A DNA stretch of 64,000 nucleotides, taken from positions 1,010,830 through 1,074,829 of the forward strand of contig NZ_JACYMO010000001.1 in NCBI RefSeq assembly GCF_014838825.1, written 5' to 3'. Both the position numbers and the translations under genes were made by a program. Below are positions 32,524-42,019 of the stretch, one piece after another; position 1 is the stretch's first letter; each line of letters opens with the position of its first letter. The notes beneath the pieces were generated by a model. The model made no database searches. It was given only the letters and a program-made list of their open reading frames with translations, and had not been told where the DNA came from. The stretch is from Erwinia persicina. Lineage in GTDB: Bacteria > Pseudomonadota > Gammaproteobacteria > Enterobacterales > Enterobacteriaceae.

Positions 32524-33609
32524 TCAATGGTATAAGTTTAACCAAGTATTAACGATACTTTCGATAGAAAAATAGTTTTCGAGCCTTGCCTTTGCTTTAT
32601 TTGTTCTAATGCGAATATCGTCATCAGACAACTGTATAGCTTGTGATATCGCGTCTGCAAGGAGTTGAGGTGATTTGACAGGGACAATGAACTCCTCATC
32701 ACCAAGTATCTCCTTAACACCACCGCAGTTAGTGGTTACAACTATTTTTTCACAAGCCATCGCTTCTCCAACAACTAGTGGCAACCCCTCCCATTCAGAT
32801 GACATAACATAGATATCAGAAGCATTCATCAATGCTGGGATGTCATTCCGAACACCAAGAAAATGAACATTTGAACTAATATCAAGATCCAATGCAAGTT
32901 GCTTTATGTCATCATAAAGTTCCCCGTGCCCGGCAACTGCCAAATGGATAAATCTGTTTTCAGAATACAGTATTTTGAATGCGTTGAGTAAGTTTGGATA
33001 GTCTTTGGCTTTAGTGAACCGTCCCACAGAGAGTAATAATTTGCATCCACGATTGATATTCAACTCTTCTTTTAAATCTTTTTTACTAGTTTTCATTTCA
33101 TTAATAGAATGAAGATCAAGACCATTGAAAACCAGTTTTATTTTACTTTCAGGAACAGCACCTCTTCTTAAACTTTCATTAACAGCATCTTGACTAACAT
33201 TAGTAGTTAAATCAGCTAAACGATCTGTCAGCCGGTATAAAAACATTCTTATTGCCCCCCCTTCATTTCGACTATGAGCAGAGCTAATCAATTTTTTATA
33301 GCTGACAGCTACCCGGGATAATCTGCACATAATATTCGCATGAAAGAGATGACTGTGAACTACATCAGGGCCGATTGATTTTAATATACGACATAATTCA
33401 AGATATGACTTGATGAATGAAAATGCTTTTTTTTTCATTTTCAATTCTATAACTGTTACATCACCTGACTCAGGTAAAACAACAGAACAACCTTGCAGAG
33501 AAACCAATGTAACATTGTGACCGCGCTCAGACATTTTCGAAGCCAAGAGGCACACTTGTTTTTCCGCCCCTCCCATTGTTAAGCCAGTTATTACGTATAC
33601 AATGTTCAC
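32524..33609 (-). CDS. Glycosyltransferase family 4
   Basis: A 361-aa GT-B retaining glycosyltransferase. It has the N-terminal glycine-rich GLTMGGAEKQVCLLA loop and SHLFHANIMCR segment typical of the GT4 acceptor domain, and a C-terminal donor domain with SVGRFTKAKDYPNLLNAF and SSEWEGLPLVVGEAMAC (the E-x7-E motif) then GGVKEIL. The start codon is GTG with a weak ribosome-binding site. It is one of three GT4 genes in tandem; specificity is unknown. Confidence 0.86.
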   Translation of the reverse strand: MNIVYVITGLTMGGAEKQVCLLASKMSERGHNVTLVSLQGCSVVLPESGDVTVIELKMKKKAFSFIKSYLELCRILKSIGPDVVHSHLFHANIMCRLSRVAVSYKKLISSAHSRNEGGAIRMFLYRLTDRLADLTTNVSQDAVNESLRRGAVPESKIKLVFNGLDLHSINEMKTSKKDLKEELNINRGCKLLLSVGRFTKAKDYPNLLNAFKILYSENRFIHLAVAGHGELYDDIKQLALDLDISSNVHFLGVRNDIPALMNASDIYVMSSEWEGLPLVVGEAMACEKIVVTTNCGGVKEILGDEEFIVPVKSPQLLADAISQAIQLSDDDIRIRTNKAKARLENYFSIESIVNTWLNLYH

Positions 33610-33618
33610 GATTAAACC

Positions 33619-34713
33619 TTAATTAATTAGTTCTGAAAAGAAATCTTTTGAGCTAAATGAAATAGCCCATTCGGCACTACTATTTATCAGTTTGAATTTA
33701 TTATTCTTTATATATAGTAATGAATCAAGCATTGTATTGACATCGTTGTAAAAGAAACCGTTAACATTCTGGCTAATTGCTTCTTTGATACCATATTTAT
33801 TTGGGCCTATAACAGGTACACCTACAGCTGAACTTTCAAGGTAAGTTAAACCGAAGGCTTCAGGTTCATTTGGAAGTAGCCAAAAAACATCATAATATGA
33901 AGGATTAATCGTTTCAAAAATCATCTTCCTGTCAATTTTCTCATGGAGAGTAATGATTTTTTTTAAACCTGATGAAGAAATCAACTCGTCAAGCTCTGCT
34001 TTGAAACTTCCCTCGCCAAAGATGTCCCATCTGACAAAACTCATTTTTTCATCAATTTCTTTAAATATGTTCAGCATTTCAAGATAGCCTTTTCTTTTTT
34101 CAATACGAGAAAAGGATACTATTCTTATCAAATCACATTCATCGCTGAACTTATAATTGACTAAAGAGTTAACTTTTTTTCTTGCACTTAAAAGTAATGC
34201 ACTGCTCAGACCAGCATATTTTACAACATATTTATTTAAATAGATCCCCTCCTTCTTAAGGGCAGTTAAATTTCTATTTTTTACATAATCACTAACAAAT
34301 ACGACTTTCGGAACTTGCTTTAAAAAACAAGAATAATATCTTGGTAATTTTATAAACTTGTTTTTATTAGAACAATTATTAAAAACAATATCTACTTCAG
34401 TGCCATGGATTACATATACGCTTTTTTGGATGATATGTTTTAAACCAAGTAAAGAAAGAATATATGCTGACCTCAAATCATTAACAATAATTTTATCATA
34501 GCGATTAAGTGCAGTCTTTAATATAAATTTAAGATAAAAAAAAGGCCACACTGCATTATATATTTTTCTAAGTATCCTGAGTTTAGGATTTGAGCATACA
34601 ACATCACACTCATAGCCTTGAGAAAGACTTTCCTCATAAATTTGTTGGGCGACAACGCCAGCACCACCTAAGTGGTAAGGATAAAATTCATCAGTAATAA
34701 TAAGTATTTTCAT
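33619..34713 (-). CDS. Glycosyltransferase family 4 (divergent)
   Basis: A 364-aa GT4-like protein. The N terminus MKILIITDEFYPYHLGGAG has the typical GG-A-G donor/acceptor loop, and the C-terminal half has IVSFSRIEKRKGYLEML, LPNEPEAFGLTYLESSAVG and the glycine-containing VPVIGPNKYGIKEAI. Codon use is strongly AT-biased. It lies between the polymerase gene (3 bp gap) and another GT4. The substrate is unknown. Confidence 0.82.
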   Translation of the reverse strand: MKILIITDEFYPYHLGGAGVVAQQIYEESLSQGYECDVVCSNPKLRILRKIYNAVWPFFYLKFILKTALNRYDKIIVNDLRSAYILSLLGLKHIIQKSVYVIHGTEVDIVFNNCSNKNKFIKLPRYYSCFLKQVPKVVFVSDYVKNRNLTALKKEGIYLNKYVVKYAGLSSALLLSARKKVNSLVNYKFSDECDLIRIVSFSRIEKRKGYLEMLNIFKEIDEKMSFVRWDIFGEGSFKAELDELISSSGLKKIITLHEKIDRKMIFETINPSYYDVFWLLPNEPEAFGLTYLESSAVGVPVIGPNKYGIKEAISQNVNGFFYNDVNTMLDSLLYIKNNKFKLINSSAEWAISFSSKDFFSELIN

Positions 34714-34716
34714 GAT

Positions 34717-35880
34717 TTATATCGGACAAAAAGTGGGATCAAACTGATCAATAACCGAACATTTACCAGATTTCAAATCATTTAAATTTGGATAGTCATT
34801 ATTAAGTAATTCAAAATAGAAAAACTTCGGCTTATCAAAATCATAAGAATAATAGGGATTAGTCACGTTTCTATAAAATACACCCAGACACATTATAGCC
34901 ACTATAGGAAATGTCATTCTATTTAAATGACTAAACCTCCCCACTCTAAACGAAACCAAAGAGTATACACCAACTAAAGGAAATATGTAGTAAAGTAACC
35001 TTTGTAGGAATGGTGTCATATAGAAGAGAAGATGTAACAAAAAGAACATAAATGATGCTGTGGTTGATAGAACCATCTGCTTATTGTTTTTGAATTTTTC
35101 TGAAAGGAACAATGTGATTATTATACCAACCAGGTCGATAATCATAAAAAATCCAAACTTGAATCCACCATCGAGCTTGGAAATATATCCAATTAATTTC
35201 GCATAGAAAATAGCAGGGATAAAAGCACCTATAATGGAGATAACAAACGGCAATGAAAAAAACAAGATAATAAAACAAACTGAAGCCGATACATAGTAGA
35301 TAATTCTTCTCTTACTTAGCGGGCATCGGATTAGTAAAAATATTGGAATTAGTAAAATACTTGAAGCATGGAATAACGAACTTAATAAAACAATCACTAT
35401 TAGCTTTTTCAAGGAAATAGAATTTATTCTGGGCAGAAATGGTAAGATAACCGCCATTGCAGCTAATTGTCTTACTGCATCATTAAAAAGAGGAAGAAGG
35501 AAAAGCAGTATCAAAAGAAGTAGTGCACTTCGATTGAATTCCCAGTCGATTTTTTTTATGAAGAGATGCAAGGTGTATGTAAAAACCAATGATACTGAAA
35601 ATACTATTATTTGAAAATTGCTAACTTTTAATATGCTAGCAAAAAAAAACATTAAAAAAACAAAGCCAGGCTCATAAGGAAAATAATCAGCTGGGAAGCC
35701 ATTGTTATATATTTCTTCATAATGTTTCACATAGTTAATCCAATCAATACCATTATAATACGAACCGGATATTATTATAAAAAACACAAAAAGAGACAAC
35801 TTATAAACTACTTTTTTATAAGACCCTTTCTCTATTAATGATAACATTAGCATAATGGTAGCGGAGTAAAACCAATACAT
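34717..35880 (-). CDS. wzy: O-antigen polymerase (EpsG-family Wzy)
   Basis: A 387-aa protein with about 10-12 hydrophobic segments, a large loop and the EpsG-like landmark around D-W-x-x-Y ... YEPGFVFLMF. Wzy proteins polymerise lipid-linked O-units in the periplasm. They are poorly conserved, so the assignment rests on topology, family pattern and position between glycosyltransferases and flippase. It is the only polymerase candidate in this cluster. Confidence 0.78.
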   Translation of the reverse strand: MYWFYSATIMLMLSLIEKGSYKKVVYKLSLFVFFIIISGSYYNGIDWINYVKHYEEIYNNGFPADYFPYEPGFVFLMFFFASILKVSNFQIIVFSVSLVFTYTLHLFIKKIDWEFNRSALLLLILLFLLPLFNDAVRQLAAMAVILPFLPRINSISLKKLIVIVLLSSLFHASSILLIPIFLLIRCPLSKRRIIYYVSASVCFIILFFSLPFVISIIGAFIPAIFYAKLIGYISKLDGGFKFGFFMIIDLVGIIITLFLSEKFKNNKQMVLSTTASFMFFLLHLLFYMTPFLQRLLYYIFPLVGVYSLVSFRVGRFSHLNRMTFPIVAIMCLGVFYRNVTNPYYSYDFDKPKFFYFELLNNDYPNLNDLKSGKCSVIDQFDPTFCPI

Positions 35881-35889
35881 AACCCACCC

Positions 35890-36900
35890 TTAAAATTGCT
35901 GTCTCGAAATAATAGATTTAAAATAATGGACATAGAATATAATTCTAGGAAAGAACCTGAAAGCATTATAGAATTTTTGTTTTAAACTAGGTGCCGAATT
36001 TGAATCTGTGGCTTTTTTTAAAGCCAATCTAAACATACTATTATCACCTTCAAATATATATCTCGTGGCCATATTTAGATAAACAGCAGTAATTTTCCTA
36101 TCAAAATATCTATCGTAACCACGGATTTCAGCTTTAGTTTTTATTAAAAGTTCCGCTATTTTTAAATGCCTGTCAGTGAATTTCTCAAGATCATTTTTAA
36201 TTGTCTCTGACCAAGAACCAAAACTATCAGCCCGGTACACAGACATAATATCGGGCATGTATAGGCCACAATGCTGCATACCATAAATTTCCATAAAAAG
36301 ATCGCCAACCGGTGCTTCATTAAACCATGAAGGGAATTTATCTTTCAATGTGGATCTGAAAAAATACGAACTTGTAGGAGCGAACTGCCCTGTTATAGAT
36401 AAAACATCATCCAGAAATATTAACTTACTCTCTGAGCCATAATCAAAGTGTTCTCTCCTATTCCCATTGATCTCTATGTATGATTTATGAACACAAAAAT
36501 CAACATCTTTGTAAATTTTTATGGCGTCTACCTGCTTTTGAAGTTTATAGTCATCTATCCAATAATCATCACCTTCACAGAAAGCAATCCACTCCCCACT
36601 TGCAACAGATAGAACAGACAGTATATTAGAGTTAGCACCTACATTTTCTTTATGCTCTATATTTTTTATAGTATTAGGATATTTTTCCTGATACATTCTT
36701 ATTATATCAGCAGTGTTGTCAGTACTGGCATCATTACCAATGATAATTTCAATATCAAAATTTGCCTTCTGTAAAAGAAAACTTTCTATTGCTGCTTCTA
36801 GGTATTTTTCTTGATTGTAAGTGATGCAGCATATAGAAACCTTAAGAGGACCCGGAACGACAGCATTTGATTCATTTCCATACGAAAAATCTAGTTTCAT
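35890..36900 (-). CDS. Glycosyltransferase family 2
   Basis: A 336-aa inverting GT-A glycosyltransferase. The nucleotide-binding start VSICCITYNQEKYLEAAIES (about 20-40), the IIIGNDASTDNT motif and the metal-binding D-x-D in FCEGDDYWIDD are clear. The C-terminal region is helical with no membrane segment. It overlaps the acyltransferase by four bases (ATGA). It would add a sugar to the O-unit; the donor is unknown. Confidence 0.86.
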   Translation of the reverse strand: MKLDFSYGNESNAVVPGPLKVSICCITYNQEKYLEAAIESFLLQKANFDIEIIIGNDASTDNTADIIRMYQEKYPNTIKNIEHKENVGANSNILSVLSVASGEWIAFCEGDDYWIDDYKLQKQVDAIKIYKDVDFCVHKSYIEINGNRREHFDYGSESKLIFLDDVLSITGQFAPTSSYFFRSTLKDKFPSWFNEAPVGDLFMEIYGMQHCGLYMPDIMSVYRADSFGSWSETIKNDLEKFTDRHLKIAELLIKTKAEIRGYDRYFDRKITAVYLNMATRYIFEGDNSMFRLALKKATDSNSAPSLKQKFYNAFRFFPRIIFYVHYFKSIISRQQF

Positions 36901-37475
36901 CTCTTGACCAATCCCATTGCTGACTTTAATTCTCCCTCTATTATCAACAAATCTCTTTTCCTTTCCTTTATCTTTATTGCAGGATTACCAGCATAAATAT
37001 CAAATGAAGAACAACTATTTTTTACCAGGGATAATGCACCGATCGCAGCACCTATTTCTATATTTACGCCCGGTAGCACTACAGATCCTGAGCCAATAAT
37101 AACATGCTTCCCGACATGAACAGGAAGGGATGTGACATTGGTATAGTTTTCTGGAACCATTGGATTTGTCATAAAAGTACCGGAGTAATCATCATTACTG
37201 GAATATATTGAAACGCGAGATGAAATATTAGAAAAATCATCAATAAAAATTTCACCGGCACCTATTATGGAACTATAAACAGCAATATGTACGAAATCAC
37301 CTATTTTAATACCACCATCACCTGCAGACAGTACACAAAAATCATCAATTCTGACATTGTTACCGATATTAATTTTATCGGCACCATAGATGCTAGCTTT
37401 GTCAGAAATACGGACATTATTCCCAATAGTATTGAAACCCACTTCATTCAACTGTTGCTGGGATAATATCCCCAT
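36897..37475 (-). CDS. Acyltransferase of the hexapeptide-repeat (left-handed beta-helix) family
   Basis: A 192-aa left-handed beta-helix protein with repeated [LIV]-G-x-x-x-x motifs (INIGNNVRID, IKIGDFVHIA, VHVGKHVIIG, VVLPGVNIEIG) and the conserved AGNPAIKIKERK C-terminal segment. Such enzymes use acetyl-CoA. Coupled by position to the aminotransferase gene (1 bp gap), it may N-acetylate the 4-amino-dideoxy sugar nucleotide made by its neighbours; O-acetylation is the alternative. Confidence 0.78.
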   Translation of the reverse strand: MGILSQQQLNEVGFNTIGNNVRISDKASIYGADKINIGNNVRIDDFCVLSAGDGGIKIGDFVHIAVYSSIIGAGEIFIDDFSNISSRVSIYSSNDDYSGTFMTNPMVPENYTNVTSLPVHVGKHVIIGSGSVVLPGVNIEIGAAIGALSLVKNSCSSFDIYAGNPAIKIKERKRDLLIIEGELKSAMGLVKR

Positions 37476-37476
37476 T

Positions 37477-38613
37477 TTAAACCCCCTTAAATACAGAGAT
37501 TATTCTTTCAAATTCTTCATCAGTCATTTCATTAAATATAGGAAGGCACAAAACTTTATCAGCTGTTGCATTAGCTACAGGTAAGTTTTCTACAGCGGCT
37601 GATTCAGAACCACTATACATTGGGATATTGCTTATAAGAGGATAAAAATAACGGCGCGAAATTATACCTTCTTGTTTCAGAAGTGTATACAGTTCATCAC
37701 GAGTTAATGGGAATTCCCTTTCTATCAAAACAGGATAATATGAGTAATTACCATTAGCATATTCGTTGTTCTTTGGAATAGTAACACCAGGAATATCTAT
37801 CAATACTGCATTGTAGCGGGCATTTATCTTCTTGCGCTGCTCGATTGCCGCATCAATATGTTTCAACTGTACTAGTCCGAATGCAGCGTTGACCTCACTC
37901 ATTTTACCGTTGATACCAGGTGCAGTTACCGTAGTTTCATCTGCAATACCGAAGTTTTTCAAACGATCTATTCGGAGTTTAGTTTTCTCATCATGACAAA
38001 CAATAGCGCCTCCTTCAAAAGTATTAAATACTTTTGTAGCATGGAAGCTCAGAACAGACATATCCCCAAAATTAAGTAGGCTTTCACCTTTGTAGTTTAT
38101 GTTAAAAGCATGTGCGGCATCATAAATCACTCGAAGTCCATGATTATCAGCAATGCGTTGTATTTCTTCCACGTTGCAAGGGTTAGAATAACAATGAACA
38201 GGCATTATGGCTGTTGTATGGGATGTTATCGCCGCCTCAATATTTTTCGGATCGATGTTGAATGAGTCGGGTTCAATATCTACAAATACTGGTTTTAAAC
38301 CATTCCAGATAATCGAGTGACTAGTTGCAACAAAAGAATAAGGTGTTGTGATAACCTCACCAGAAATTTTAAGCGCTTGTAATGCTGTTATCAGTGCAAT
38401 CGTTGCATTATTAAACAGTGAGATATACTTAACACCCAGATAGGCACATAACTCTGCTTCAAGTTGCTGATGAAATGGTCCATTATTTGTTAACCAGCGA
38501 TTATCCCAAATTTTTTCAAGATAAGGGATAAACTCTTTTAAATCAGGCAGATAGGGCTGAGTGACAGGTATATCTTTTTTCATAGTGTTCATGCCATTTA
38601 ATTTTAGTTTCAT
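37477..38613 (-). CDS. DegT/DnrJ/EryC1 sugar aminotransferase (VioA-like)
   Basis: A 378-aa PLP-dependent aminotransferase of sugar nucleotides. The family landmarks are NNATIALITALQAL, TTPYSFVATSHSI, MPVHCYSNPC, YDAAHAFNI and the PLP lysine in LSFHATKVFNTFEGG. With rfbA and rfbB in the same operon, but no 3,4-ketoisomerase, the likely product is dTDP-4-amino-4,6-dideoxyglucose (viosamine), or its galacto isomer. ATG at 38613 overlaps the flippase stop; internal ATGs at 38592 and 38583 (MKKDIPVTQP) are closer to the usual family start. Confidence 0.82.
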   Translation of the reverse strand: MKLKLNGMNTMKKDIPVTQPYLPDLKEFIPYLEKIWDNRWLTNNGPFHQQLEAELCAYLGVKYISLFNNATIALITALQALKISGEVITTPYSFVATSHSIIWNGLKPVFVDIEPDSFNIDPKNIEAAITSHTTAIMPVHCYSNPCNVEEIQRIADNHGLRVIYDAAHAFNINYKGESLLNFGDMSVLSFHATKVFNTFEGGAIVCHDEKTKLRIDRLKNFGIADETTVTAPGINGKMSEVNAAFGLVQLKHIDAAIEQRKKINARYNAVLIDIPGVTIPKNNEYANGNYSYYPVLIEREFPLTRDELYTLLKQEGIISRRYFYPLISNIPMYSGSESAAVENLPVANATADKVLCLPIFNEMTDEEFERIISVFKGV

Positions 38614-40040
38614 TTTTTCTTTATCTTAAGAACTATCATAAAGAGTTCTTTTTGAAACAGATAAATAAACAAAATGTAGAGAATTGGACTGATAATTATC
38701 ATACCAGCCACCTGAAATAAATTATTCTGTGTAAGCGTCGACATTGTAGCAAAAGCCATCATGGCACTGCATATCGTTATAATCCATACTGGGAGAATCG
38801 CTTTTAACTGTGCGATACCGCTAAAAGATGACAGCTTTCCCGTATAGTATGAATTGATAAACAGTGATAAATATGAATGCACAACCAAGCCTATACACAT
38901 AACTTCAATACCATATGGGATAGTAATAACTAGTAATAAGGTCGCTAATAATTTTTTTATAATTTCTAACTTAAGAAATAAGTCAGAGCGCCCTTTTACT
39001 TGAAGAAGATTCAAATTTATAGCATGGATAGGATAGAGCATATAGCCTATTGATAGAATTGAAACTAGTATTCCAGCGGGACTCCAGACGTCTCCCAAAA
39101 CCAATGTCAATAGTGGCGTAGCTATTATAGCCAAACCTACCATGAGTGGAAAAATGAATAGAGCAGCTATTTTCATTGTTAAAACATATGCCCTGTCCAT
39201 TCTGTCTGCTTCTTTTTGAATGTGGCTGAACATGGGATATGTAACTCGCTGAATTACATTTGTTAAGGTCATAGCAGGCACACTCGATAACTGATTCGCC
39301 TGTGTATAATGCCCCAAATGAGAGGCATCAAATTTCTTGCCTATTACTATTTGATACAAATTATTATAAAAAGCCTCTAACAACCCTGCAATGAGTAACT
39401 TGCCACCAAAACCAAAAAGGTAGTTGAATGAATGCCTGGACGGTTTAAAACCAGGCTTCCAACGAGTAAAGAAATTCAAGAGTACAGTATTAATCAGAGC
39501 ATTGAGAAGATTTTGAGTAACAAGAACCCAAACACCATACCCATGAAATGCAAGTATTACTGAAATCGATCCACTGGTAAGGATACTAATGATTGATATT
39601 TTAGCTTGTTTTTTGAAATCCATATTTATGGTTAAAATAGTTCTGGGAACAATCCCAAAGCCATTAATAAGGATAACTAAACCAAGAACTCTTGCCAAAT
39701 CGGTCAATGCGGGTTGGTCGTAAAAATCAGAAATTCTGGGCGCGAAGAAATATAATGTTAAGTAGCATAAAAATGCCAAGAATATATTAAAACAGAATGC
39801 TGTAGAAAAATCTTTTTCTGTACAGTGTTCTTTTCTTATCAGAGCGGAACTGAATCCACTATCTATAAGCACTTGAGATAGAGCTAAAAAAATCGTCAAC
39901 ATGCCTATCAGGCCAAAACTTGCAGGACCTAAAAGGCGTGCTAAAACCATCATGATGATTAATTGTATGCCCTGTGATAGCAACCGCTCCAGAGCACTCC
40001 ATTTCAAACCTGATATTGTTTTATTCTTTAGGTCTTTCAC
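38610..40040 (-). CDS. wzx: O-antigen flippase (Wzx, MOP superfamily)
   Basis: A 476-aa polytopic protein of the polysaccharide-transport MOP family with 12 to 14 predicted helices. The N terminus KTISGLKWSALERLLSQG and the ARLLGPASFGLIGM segment are typical of the WzxC/TuaB-like branch. It should flip lipid-linked O-units across the inner membrane. The start is GTG, 4 bases after the rfbA stop. GC content falls sharply from here on. Confidence 0.85.
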   Translation of the reverse strand: MKDLKNKTISGLKWSALERLLSQGIQLIIMMVLARLLGPASFGLIGMLTIFLALSQVLIDSGFSSALIRKEHCTEKDFSTAFCFNIFLAFLCYLTLYFFAPRISDFYDQPALTDLARVLGLVILINGFGIVPRTILTINMDFKKQAKISIISILTSGSISVILAFHGYGVWVLVTQNLLNALINTVLLNFFTRWKPGFKPSRHSFNYLFGFGGKLLIAGLLEAFYNNLYQIVIGKKFDASHLGHYTQANQLSSVPAMTLTNVIQRVTYPMFSHIQKEADRMDRAYVLTMKIAALFIFPLMVGLAIIATPLLTLVLGDVWSPAGILVSILSIGYMLYPIHAINLNLLQVKGRSDLFLKLEIIKKLLATLLLVITIPYGIEVMCIGLVVHSYLSLFINSYYTGKLSSFSGIAQLKAILPVWIITICSAMMAFATMSTLTQNNLFQVAGMIIISPILYILFIYLFQKELFMIVLKIKKK

Positions 40041-40044
40041 AATA

Positions 40045-40911
40045 TTATTTCATCAGAGCCATTAAATACTGGCCATAACTGTTTTTGGCCATACTATTCG
40101 CTTGAGACTGCAATTTCTCTTTGCTAAGCCATCCCTGATTAAATGCAATCTCCTCTAGACACGCTATCTTATAACCTTGTCTTGTCTCAATAGTCTCTAC
40201 AAACTGAGCCGCCTGGAGAAGACTTTCATGCGTTCCCGTATCCAGCCATGCAAAGCCCCTGCCCAGCATCTCAACACTCAACAAACCTTTATCTAGATAT
40301 ATTTGGTTAAGCGCCGTAATCTCAAGCTCACCACGATGGGATGGCTTTACTTGTTTTGCAAACTCAACCACTTGATTATCGTAGAAATAAAGTCCTGTAA
40401 CCGCGAAATTGCTCTTCGGATTTAACGGTTTTTCTTCTAATGAAATAACCCGCTTATTTTCATCAAATTCCACGACACCAAATCGCTCAGGGTCTTTCAC
40501 TTGATAACCAAAAACAGTAGCACCAAAACGACTGTTTTTTGCGGCATTTTTTAGTTGCGGGGAAAAACCATGCCCATAAAAAATATTATCTCCCAAAACC
40601 AGACATACAGATTCATCCCCAATAAACTCTTCACCAATGATGAATGCCTGAGCTAATCCATCAGGCGATGGCTGTACTTCGTAACTTAAACTAATACCGA
40701 ACTGATCGCCATTACCCAATAATCTCTGGAAACCAGCTTGGTCTTCTGGGGTCGTTATAACCAGGATATCTCTAATACCAGAAAGCATTAATACTGATAA
40801 AGGATAATAAATCATGGGTTTGTCATAAACTGGAAGCAGCTGTTTTGATACACCCATAGTAATTGGGTAAAGACGTGTTCCTGACCCACCCGCTAAAATA
40901 ATTCCTTTCAT
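40045..40911 (-). CDS. rfbA: Glucose-1-phosphate thymidylyltransferase
   Basis: A 288-aa nucleotidyltransferase making dTDP-glucose from dTTP and glucose-1-phosphate. The N-terminal [15 protein letters not shown] motif, the conserved [17 protein letters not shown], the metal-site [10 protein letters not shown] and [15 protein letters not shown] are all present. It overlaps the rfbB stop by one base. It feeds rfbB. Confidence 0.95.
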   Translation of the reverse strand: MKGIILAGGSGTRLYPITMGVSKQLLPVYDKPMIYYPLSVLMLSGIRDILVITTPEDQAGFQRLLGNGDQFGISLSYEVQPSPDGLAQAFIIGEEFIGDESVCLVLGDNIFYGHGFSPQLKNAAKNSRFGATVFGYQVKDPERFGVVEFDENKRVISLEEKPLNPKSNFAVTGLYFYDNQVVEFAKQVKPSHRGELEITALNQIYLDKGLLSVEMLGRGFAWLDTGTHESLLQAAQFVETIETRQGYKIACLEEIAFNQGWLSKEKLQSQANSMAKNSYGQYLMALMK

Positions 40912-41996
40912 TATGCCTCACTCTCCAAGCCTAACCTGTCTCTACGGTAATTTCCCGTTTGAATATTTCTGCACCACTGGGTATTGTCCAGGTACCACTG
41001 CACCGTTTTACGAATGCCGCTCTCAAAGGTTTCCAGAGGTTGCCAGTTAAGCTCTTCACTGATTTTAGAGGCATCAATGGCATAACGGCGATCGTGTCCC
41101 GGACGGTCAGTAACGTAAGCGATCTGCTGACGATAGCTTTCTGACTTCGGCACCATTTCATCCAGCAGGTCACAGATAGTTTCTACCACCTGCAGGTTCT
41201 GCTTCTCGTTATGACCGCCAATATTATAGGTCTCCCCTACCTTACCAGCAGTCACCACGGTGTATAACGCACGGGCATGGTCTTCCACATACAGCCAGTC
41301 GCGGATCTGATCGCCCTTGCCGTATACAGGCAGCGCTTTGCCTTCCAGGGCATTAAGGATCACCAGCGGGATCAGTTTCTCCGGGAAGTGGTAAGGGCCG
41401 TAGTTGTTGGAGCAGTTAGTCACTATGGTCGGGAAACCATAGGTACGTTGCCAGGCACGGACTAAATGATCGCTGGAAGCCTTAGAAGCAGAGTATGGAC
41501 TGCTGGGCGCATACGGCGTGGTCTCGGTGAACAGCGGCAGGGGACCCGCCCCTACTACCACTTCATCGGGGTGCGGCAGGTCACCATAGACTTCATCGGT
41601 TGAAATATGGTGGAAACGGAATGCCGTTTTGCGTTCGCCCTCAAGCCCATTCCAATAGCTGCGGGCAGACTCTAGCAGCACGCTGGTACCAACGATATTC
41701 GTCTGGATAAATTCCGCAGGGCCAGTAATGGAACGGTCAACGTGGCTTTCTGCCGCCAGGTGCATCACCCGATCAGGCTGATGGGTGGTGAAAATAGCCT
41801 CCAGGGCTACCCGGTCACAGATATCTGCCTGAACGAAGGTATAGCGTTGATCATCGCTGACGCTGATAAGGGATTCAAGATTGCCCGCGTAGGTTAACTT
41901 ATCTACGTTGATGACGCTGTCTGACGTGTGAGTAATAATATGGCGAATCACGGCAGAGCCGATAAAGCCGGCACCGCCGGTGACTAAAATTTTCAC
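40911..41996 (-). CDS. rfbB: dTDP-glucose 4,6-dehydratase
   Basis: A 361-aa extended SDR enzyme converting dTDP-glucose to dTDP-4-keto-6-deoxyglucose. NAD-binding [13 protein letters not shown], the [12 protein letters not shown] segment, catalytic STDEVYGD and the Y-S-A-S-K motif are visible. The start is GTG (41996). rfbC and rfbD are not present, so the intermediate is not turned into rhamnose here; it goes to the aminotransferase at 37477. Confidence 0.95.
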   Translation of the reverse strand: MKILVTGGAGFIGSAVIRHIITHTSDSVINVDKLTYAGNLESLISVSDDQRYTFVQADICDRVALEAIFTTHQPDRVMHLAAESHVDRSITGPAEFIQTNIVGTSVLLESARSYWNGLEGERKTAFRFHHISTDEVYGDLPHPDEVVVGAGPLPLFTETTPYAPSSPYSASKASSDHLVRAWQRTYGFPTIVTNCSNNYGPYHFPEKLIPLVILNALEGKALPVYGKGDQIRDWLYVEDHARALYTVVTAGKVGETYNIGGHNEKQNLQVVETICDLLDEMVPKSESYRQQIAYVTDRPGHDRRYAIDASKISEELNWQPLETFESGIRKTVQWYLDNTQWCRNIQTGNYRRDRLGLESEA

Positions 41997-42019
41997 GCTG
42001 GAGTTCTCTCTTTAAAATA